From contig NZ_PVWK01000102.1 in the NCBI RefSeq assembly GCF_003003795.1, forward strand, positions 1 through 46,554: a stretch of DNA of 46,554 bases, in the 5' to 3' direction. Each line of letters opens with the position of its first letter. Position 1 is the stretch's first letter. The notes under the pieces are model-generated. The model worked only from the letters and a program-made list of their open reading frames with translations, was not told where the DNA came from and did not search any database. Position numbers and translations under genes: made by a program. The stretch is from Stenomitos frigidus ULC18 (GTDB lineage: Bacteria; Cyanobacteriota; Cyanobacteriia; Leptolyngbyales; Leptolyngbyaceae). Of this stretch, positions 41,843-46,554 are shown piece after piece.

Positions 41843-42805
41843 ATGAGTGAATTTCTGCAATTTCTCATCCCGGATCGTGATTATGGTTACTTGTTCCCTC
41901 ATAGCCGCTCTGTTGCCGCCTTTGGAGCCATGAGCGAGTACCACATTACGAAGCATCGCCCTCACTTAACCGAAAGAGTCCACTTTATCAAAAGTGCTGG
42001 CAATGGTGCCGATCACGTCATGCGCGTTTTTTATACCTTCAGCGGTTTGTTGCTCCTATCTGATCTGGTCGGATCGGCTCAAGCCGTGCAACTCAAACAA
42101 GCGCTACTTGACCATGCCCAACGTCAAGCACAGGCACCGGGAGCGCTAGTGCCCGCTCATGGTAGCGGGATGAGCTATACACAGCCACAAGTCCAGCCTA
42201 CTGGACATTACGACTCGACCTACGCACAACCTGGACAGTCTCAGCAATGGGGACAGCCTGCGATCCACCAGCCGGGACAGCTTGTGCCCAACGCCCACGG
42301 TTATTTGCCCGTGCAACAACCCTATGGACAGCCACAGCCTTATGGACAGTCTGGACAGACTGATCCAGCACACCAGGTGGCAGCAGCCTTAGCACCGTAT
42401 GTCGATCGCAGCGTTGATCGTACTGTCTCTCGGCATCTGGGCGCGGTTCAAAGCCAGCAAGAGCAAGCATTACAGCTAGTAGACGGCGTAGCAAACACCA
42501 TGCTCAGAGTCCAAGAGCAAACGGCTACCCACATCTCACGGGCATACGAGCAAGCGGCCGGCAATCCCAACGTAGAGCGATCGACACCGGATGTCTTGCT
42601 GTTGCAGCAGCGATCACGGTCAGGGTGGTGGCAAGAAAATGATCCCTGGTTCGCCCTGCTAGTCGGTGTCAGCCTTGCCACGGTGATCGGCGTGGGCACC
42701 TGGCTCATTGCCAGCACTGTGCTGCGTGGAGGGCAGTCACAGCCAAACTCACAGCCCGTCAGACTGGCACCTGCATACCCGTCTTCTGCCATACCGCTTA
42801 ATTAG
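41843..42805 (+). CDS. Hypothetical tail-anchored membrane protein with Pro/Gln linker
   Basis: The product is 320 aa from the ATG at 41843 (GGAG 7 nt upstream). A folded N-terminal part (to about 105) is followed by a Gln/Pro/Gly/Tyr-rich linker with YGQP-type repeats. A helical segment (VDRTVSRHLGAVQSQQEQALQLV) and a single membrane helix near the end (WFALLVGVSLATVIGVGTWLIA) come next. The form suggests a protein held at the inner membrane with its bulk in the cytoplasm. It may be a partner of the ATPase downstream. Family not recognised. Confidence 0.65.
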   Translation: MSEFLQFLIPDRDYGYLFPHSRSVAAFGAMSEYHITKHRPHLTERVHFIKSAGNGADHVMRVFYTFSGLLLLSDLVGSAQAVQLKQALLDHAQRQAQAPGALVPAHGSGMSYTQPQVQPTGHYDSTYAQPGQSQQWGQPAIHQPGQLVPNAHGYLPVQQPYGQPQPYGQSGQTDPAHQVAAALAPYVDRSVDRTVSRHLGAVQSQQEQALQLVDGVANTMLRVQEQTATHISRAYEQAAGNPNVERSTPDVLLLQQRSRSGWWQENDPWFALLVGVSLATVIGVGTWLIASTVLRGGQSQPNSQPVRLAPAYPSSAIPLN

Positions 42806-42873
42806 TTTCAATTAGCTTCATCAGTCTTTTTGCACAAATTAACCACAAACTCATCACAACCTACAAGGTCACA

Positions 42874-43416
42874 ATGCCAGAACTCATCAGATACTCGAAA
42901 CAGCCCGATACGACGGTCACAAACATTGTTCCGCACGATCGCGAGTCCGTCACACCCGAACTTTCAGCCCTGGAGTTTGAAACCCAGCTTGAGGGGGTCA
43001 AGCGCCAGCAGCGTGGGGTCAAATTGGCGATCGCCCAAGCCGAACTTGCCAAAGACCGACACGTCTTACGCGCCAAGCTGATTGAAGTGGGCACGGCTGA
43101 AATTGGGGTGGAGCTTGCCAGACAAGCCTTCCACACGCAAGCGTACAAACTGATTGAAGCCCGTGCTACAGCTGCGATCGCGCAGGATAACGCTGGCGCA
43201 AAAGTCAAAGAGTGGGCATTTAACCAGGACGGGATTCGCAACAGGCTGGAAGCGCTGGATCTGGGCATCAAGCAGTCCCAGGCAGAGCTAGAGGTGAAAA
43301 ACAGTGCCTTCAGCTTCAAAGGTCTGTCAGGCTTGGCAGCAAAGGTAACAAACGCCGTCAGCGCAGCCGTGACGACTGACTCCAGCACCAGTCGTTCACG
43401 CAAGCAAGCCAGTTAA
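42874..43416 (+). CDS. Hypothetical coiled-coil protein
   Basis: The product is 180 aa, AAGG 6 nt before the ATG. Residues about 30-135 are an unbroken, charged helix pattern (QLEGVKRQQRGVKLAIAQA, then LARQAFHTQAYKLIEARA) typical of coiled coils. The end is Ser/Arg/Lys-rich. No enzyme motif. It lies 69 nt after the membrane protein gene and 13 nt before a small membrane protein, so it is likely a structural part of the same complex. Confidence 0.65.
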   Translation: MPELIRYSKQPDTTVTNIVPHDRESVTPELSALEFETQLEGVKRQQRGVKLAIAQAELAKDRHVLRAKLIEVGTAEIGVELARQAFHTQAYKLIEARATAAIAQDNAGAKVKEWAFNQDGIRNRLEALDLGIKQSQAELEVKNSAFSFKGLSGLAAKVTNAVSAAVTTDSSTSRSRKQAS

Positions 43417-43428
43417 GGAGGTCTAAAC

Positions 43429-43680
43429 ATGCCACGACTCGCGTATGCCGCAGCCAGTCTACTCAGCGCCAACCTCCTGGCTGAAGCCATCCGTGCGCTC
43501 TGGCGTTCAGGTGTGCTGCCACCGTTTAACCTTCTCCTGCTGGTGCTAGTTGTCCTGGGCATGGTTGCTCTGGTCTGGTTTGCCACGCTGGAGGCTTCAC
43601 CCCGTTGGTATGAGTACGAACGGGAAGCCAAAGTCTGTGCCATCGCAGGTTTAGTCGGTGCTTTGTTGGTTTTTGTTTGA
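43429..43680 (+). CDS. Small integral membrane protein
   Basis: The product is 83 aa with a strong AAGGAGGT before the ATG. Two or three membrane segments are visible: NLLLLVLVVLGMVALVWFA and VCAIAGLVGALLVFV, with a weaker one near the start. The next gene has the same AGGAGGTCTAAAC leader, so the two are probably made in similar amounts. It corresponds by position to the damaged membrane ORF at 15284-15469. Confidence 0.7.
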   Translation: MPRLAYAAASLLSANLLAEAIRALWRSGVLPPFNLLLLVLVVLGMVALVWFATLEASPRWYEYEREAKVCAIAGLVGALLVFV

Positions 43681-43710
43681 GTCTGATAGACAAAACAGGA
43701 GGTCTAAACG

Positions 43711-46104
43711 ATGGTCGCCCCTTCCCCCTTCCAGCTACGTCCATCTTGTCACGATCGCCAACCTGCCCATCTCGCAGCGACACCGCATCTCCTAACAGGC
43801 ATTGCTTGCTTGAGCCTGTTCAGCTTTGCTATGACTGGAAACAGCGGTGTGAGTGGCTCTCGTTGGTTCTGGAATGGCGTGAAGCTGCTGGGAGCAGGGG
43901 CAGCGATCGAAGCTGCTATCCTCTATCGAAAAAAGGAACGTGAGGAGGCTTTCACCCTGGAGAGCCAGCATATTTCCCATGTGACGGGTGATCTCCGCTA
44001 TGGCTATGAGACGCAGCTAGACGCGCAACGTTACCACTATGAGCAAACCATGCAACAACTCGTGGCACAGTCTCAAGCGGATGTGCAGGCGTTGCGGCAG
44101 CAGTTAGAACAAGCTGAGTTACGCAAGCTACAGGCAGTTGAAACCGAGCGCGAACGGCTGTCGCTGGAGTGGCAGCGATTGCAGCGTGAACTGGAAAGAG
44201 TGCAGTCGGAACGTGCCCTACTCGACCAATGGCATGAGCAGCAGCAGGTTGCTTTGGCTGAGTGGGAAGTGTCGCTCACGGAGAAGGAGCAGACCTTTGA
44301 AGCGGCTCTAGAAGCCCAAATCCAGGAGGCTCAAGACCACTACGATGCGAAACACGCTGAATTAGAGTCCCGGCATGAAAAGCTACTGGCAGCGATCGAA
44401 GCTGAAATGCAGGAGCAAAAGACCTTCTATACCGAGCTTGTGGGCGAAGCGCTCAGTGAAGCGCACAAGCTCAAGAAGCCTGATCTGCCTGCGGGTGGCT
44501 CACCCTATGAACTGCTGGCGCGGGATGCCATCCGCACGTTGTATGAATATGGCGTGATTGTGAAGCAACCCGTCGTCAAACCGCTGACCAAGAGCCGTTT
44601 TGAACTGAGTTTTGCCATTCTGCCGATCGAGCCAGCCCCCACAACTGGTAATAACAAGGCGACGAAAGTCCATTTTGTCCGTAATCTCGCTGAGGCGTAC
44701 AAGCTCATCGAGCGCGACCTTCTAAAGCCCTTGAGAGCCGCTGTCCCTGGTTGCAATAGCGATCCAAGTGTGGAACCGATCAGCGTCCCGTTTGCAGGCG
44801 TGAAGCTGACCTTTGATGTCTCTGGCATCGACTGGGTGGAGCATGAAAAACTGGAGAGAGCCAACCCTGCCTTACTCCTCAAAGAGCCGTCACCAGAACA
44901 CTTTCAGACGTTTATCCAACGGGCATCACACATTGGTTTGTTTGGCGGGACACGGGTCGGTAAAACAGTGGCGATGAACAACATCATTGCCGTCCAGCAG
45001 CAACTTCTGGGCGGCGATGCCAAGCTCATTGTCGGGGATGCCAAGCTCTCAGTCGAAATCCGCGCACTGCGACCGGCTTACTTGGGTGCTGAAGAATGTC
45101 TACTCATGCTCCGAGATGCCTCGGACGAGGTACAGAAGCGGATTGACTTGCGGGCTGAGGATTATCGCCAGAATCGTCCTCTGCGGCTGTTTGATGCCGA
45201 TAAACGCATTTATTTGTTAGATGAAATCAATGAGGTCATTTCACGCTTTAACAACCCGCTAGACCCCAAAGACATCGAGTTTCTGGACGCGCACGAAATG
45301 CCCAAACGCTTTGCCGTCAGCATCTACCTGCTGCGAATCTGGCGGATGGGAGCGGAGTTAGGACTGTTGAGCCTGATTGCGGGACAGAACCTCATGGCAA
45401 ACGTCCTCAAGATGAACATCGTCGATCTGGAGAACCTCGGCATTCTCTTTGTCGGGGGTGCGATCAGCGTCGGCATTGGCTATCGCTGTAAAGGCACTGA
45501 GAAAACAGCGATGGAGCAGGAGTTTCAGCAGCGACGTGCCCTCCGTGAACAGTTCCCCGACGATCCAGCGTTCAAATACTACGCCATGTTTGCTCTTGCC
45601 AATGAAAAACCCTATATGGCAAAGATGCCTGGGGTGGGCGAGTATGCTGTGACGCTGGATGCGGACGGGCAGAAGGCACAGGAAGCCTTTAACGCAGCGA
45701 TCGAGACAGCAAGGGGTTTAAGTGATGCTGAGGAAGAGTCGGTAGCGGATGAGTCGGTAGCGGGGAGTGGGTCCGATCGTGTGCTGGAGCAATTGGAAAG
45801 CCTTTACAACCTGCCCGCGATCGCGCCGGAGAATCTGCATACTAATGCCCCAGATTTCGACGCGCTCACACCGGAAGCCGTTGAGTTTCTGGCGTATCTG
45901 GAGGGCAAAGAGTGGCTGGATGTCTTTCAGGGAGTCCGTCATTATCGCCGCTATTGGGGTGAGCGCAATGGCTTCAATGCTGAGGCATTTCTGCAATTCC
46001 TGACGGCGATTAATCTGGCTGGCTTTGGTGCCTTTGATGATGACGCAACCAAATGGCGATCGCGCCACTATCCGCAATTGCCTGACGAAAGCCACTTTGA
46101 GTGA
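43711..46104 (+). CDS. Membrane-anchored coiled-coil VirD4/FtsK-like ATPase
   Basis: The product is 797 aa with GGAGGT upstream. Hydrophobic segments near 28-65 are followed by a long coiled coil (about 90-245; LRQQLEQAELRKLQAVETERE is typical). The ATPase core has Walker A GGTRVGKT (412-419) and Walker B RIYLLDEINEV with Asp504/Glu505. The family of ring ATPases that couple DNA to a transfer channel (VirD4, FtsK, TraG) is the best fit. The long coiled coil in front of the motor is unusual for classical T4CPs. It closes a five-gene operon and could serve the MobA relaxosome, or partition. C-terminal 100 residues may bind the substrate. Confidence 0.82.
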   Translation: MVAPSPFQLRPSCHDRQPAHLAATPHLLTGIACLSLFSFAMTGNSGVSGSRWFWNGVKLLGAGAAIEAAILYRKKEREEAFTLESQHISHVTGDLRYGYETQLDAQRYHYEQTMQQLVAQSQADVQALRQQLEQAELRKLQAVETERERLSLEWQRLQRELERVQSERALLDQWHEQQQVALAEWEVSLTEKEQTFEAALEAQIQEAQDHYDAKHAELESRHEKLLAAIEAEMQEQKTFYTELVGEALSEAHKLKKPDLPAGGSPYELLARDAIRTLYEYGVIVKQPVVKPLTKSRFELSFAILPIEPAPTTGNNKATKVHFVRNLAEAYKLIERDLLKPLRAAVPGCNSDPSVEPISVPFAGVKLTFDVSGIDWVEHEKLERANPALLLKEPSPEHFQTFIQRASHIGLFGGTRVGKTVAMNNIIAVQQQLLGGDAKLIVGDAKLSVEIRALRPAYLGAEECLLMLRDASDEVQKRIDLRAEDYRQNRPLRLFDADKRIYLLDEINEVISRFNNPLDPKDIEFLDAHEMPKRFAVSIYLLRIWRMGAELGLLSLIAGQNLMANVLKMNIVDLENLGILFVGGAISVGIGYRCKGTEKTAMEQEFQQRRALREQFPDDPAFKYYAMFALANEKPYMAKMPGVGEYAVTLDADGQKAQEAFNAAIETARGLSDAEEESVADESVAGSGSDRVLEQLESLYNLPAIAPENLHTNAPDFDALTPEAVEFLAYLEGKEWLDVFQGVRHYRRYWGERNGFNAEAFLQFLTAINLAGFGAFDDDATKWRSRHYPQLPDESHFE

Positions 46105-46554
46105 CGACACGCTGACGACTGACGACTGACGCTGGTTTGAAGCGGTCAGTGCTGACCACTGTAAAAGTTTGGCAGTCAGAGGCGTTGAGAGTCGTCAACA
46201 GACCACAGGGACGGTTGAGCAATGGAACCAAGCGTTTCGTCAGTCGTCATTCCTGGCTCTGCCAGTACGTCACCCCCAAAAACGGTAGGGATTAGCTTTT
46301 TACAGAAGCCAATGGCGATCGCCTTCTTTAGTCACAAGCCTTACAGCGAGACCGATCAGCTCATGTCTAGTAGAAAATGCCTCGACTGCACAGGCTTTGC
46401 CATTGAGAGACTGGTTAACGGCTGTCTTCACAGCGAAGCACCACGGCAAAAGAAGCCAAAGGGGTTCTCTAGATGTAAGGGACTAGCAAACAAATAAGGT
46501 ACCGATTAGGTTGGGGCAATTGAAATATCCCATTTAGGTAAGCTTTCAGAACGC
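46105..46554. other. Gene-free right end with small repeats
   Basis: Directly after the ATPase stop there are GACGACTGAC-type tandem copies (about 46105-46131). A perfect GGTCAG-TG-CTGACC stem follows at 46144-46157, which may help end transcription. CACTGTAAAAG recurs here (46157-46167). A 91-codon frame at 46222 has no recognisable protein features and is not called. Confidence 0.5.

Noticed and set aside
46222-46497. 91-codon plus-strand frame at the right end
   Set aside because: It has no ribosome site, an odd composition and no domain; it overlaps dispersed repeat-like DNA.
1-46554. Circular closure of the window
   Set aside because: Joining the ends would keep the tonB frame open for 16 more codons and then stop, but this is easily chance. 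There is no terminal overlap to prove circularity.
1-46554. CRISPR arrays, tRNA and rRNA genes
   Set aside because: No regular direct-repeat/spacer series, cloverleaf or rRNA-like stretch was seen by eye. A dedicated scan could still find a divergent tRNA.

Overview
The window looks cyanobacterial. The octamer GCGATCGC (HIP1) recurs throughout, the TonB receptor carries an N-terminal AMIN domain typical of cyanobacterial receptors, and the large replication protein matches the CyRepA1 type of cyanobacterial plasmids. With MobC and MobA genes, a VirD4/FtsK-like ATPase and parDE, the right two thirds reads as the backbone of a mobilizable plasmid, or of a plasmid integrated elsewhere. I cannot name the species or prove that the molecule is circular. 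No rRNA, tRNA or CRISPR array was seen.

Region 1-13.0 kb is a metal or tetrapyrrole acquisition and chelation block. exbB-exbD-tonB run leftward, with tonB running off the left edge. An AMIN-domain TonB-dependent receptor is followed rightward by an ECF transporter (S, T and a tandem-ATPase A subunit). A VOC protein, an alpha/beta hydrolase and a CobN-family chelatase lie leftward. The chelatase is split into two reading frames that overlap by 4 nt. A short relic of another receptor plug domain lies before the intact receptor. G-rich simple repeats are worked into several gene ends here. The gene set fits cobalt/corrinoid uptake with cobalt insertion; haem or porphyrin handling is a real alternative.

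Region 13.3-24 kb holds a ParDE toxin-antitoxin pair, a dense cluster of small repeats, a decayed transfer-ATPase module (in-frame TAG, lost C-terminus), a 262-aa orphan, and a 2,537-aa protein built from PPC, FG-GAP/VCBS and Ig-like repeats.

Region 24.9-28.3 kb is the most interesting locus: one 1,123-aa, AT-rich gene. It fuses a Schlafen AlbA_2 plus RecG-like ATP-binding module (about 1-438) to a full-length long-type prokaryotic Argonaute (about 445-1123). The MID guide-binding residues are kept, but catalytic Asp positions are missing from PIWI. I infer a single-polypeptide defence protein in which a catalytically dead Argonaute senses and the N-terminal module acts.

Region 28.6-46.5 kb is the plasmid core. 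It holds a HAD protein, the CyRepA1 replication gene with a structured upstream region (small ORF, inverted repeats, terminator), and an RHH-Uma2 pair. Divergent from that pair is an RNase II-type RNB enzyme carrying a dsRNA-binding domain, driven by a promoter that overlaps two matching palindromic operators. Next come a small protein with a sliding-clamp-like C-terminal motif, an accessory gene/candidate oriT/mobC/mobA mobilization set, four tiny orphan genes in one operon, and a five-gene operon ending in a membrane-anchored coiled-coil ATPase. That last operon appears to be the intact counterpart of the decayed module at 14-15.5 kb.
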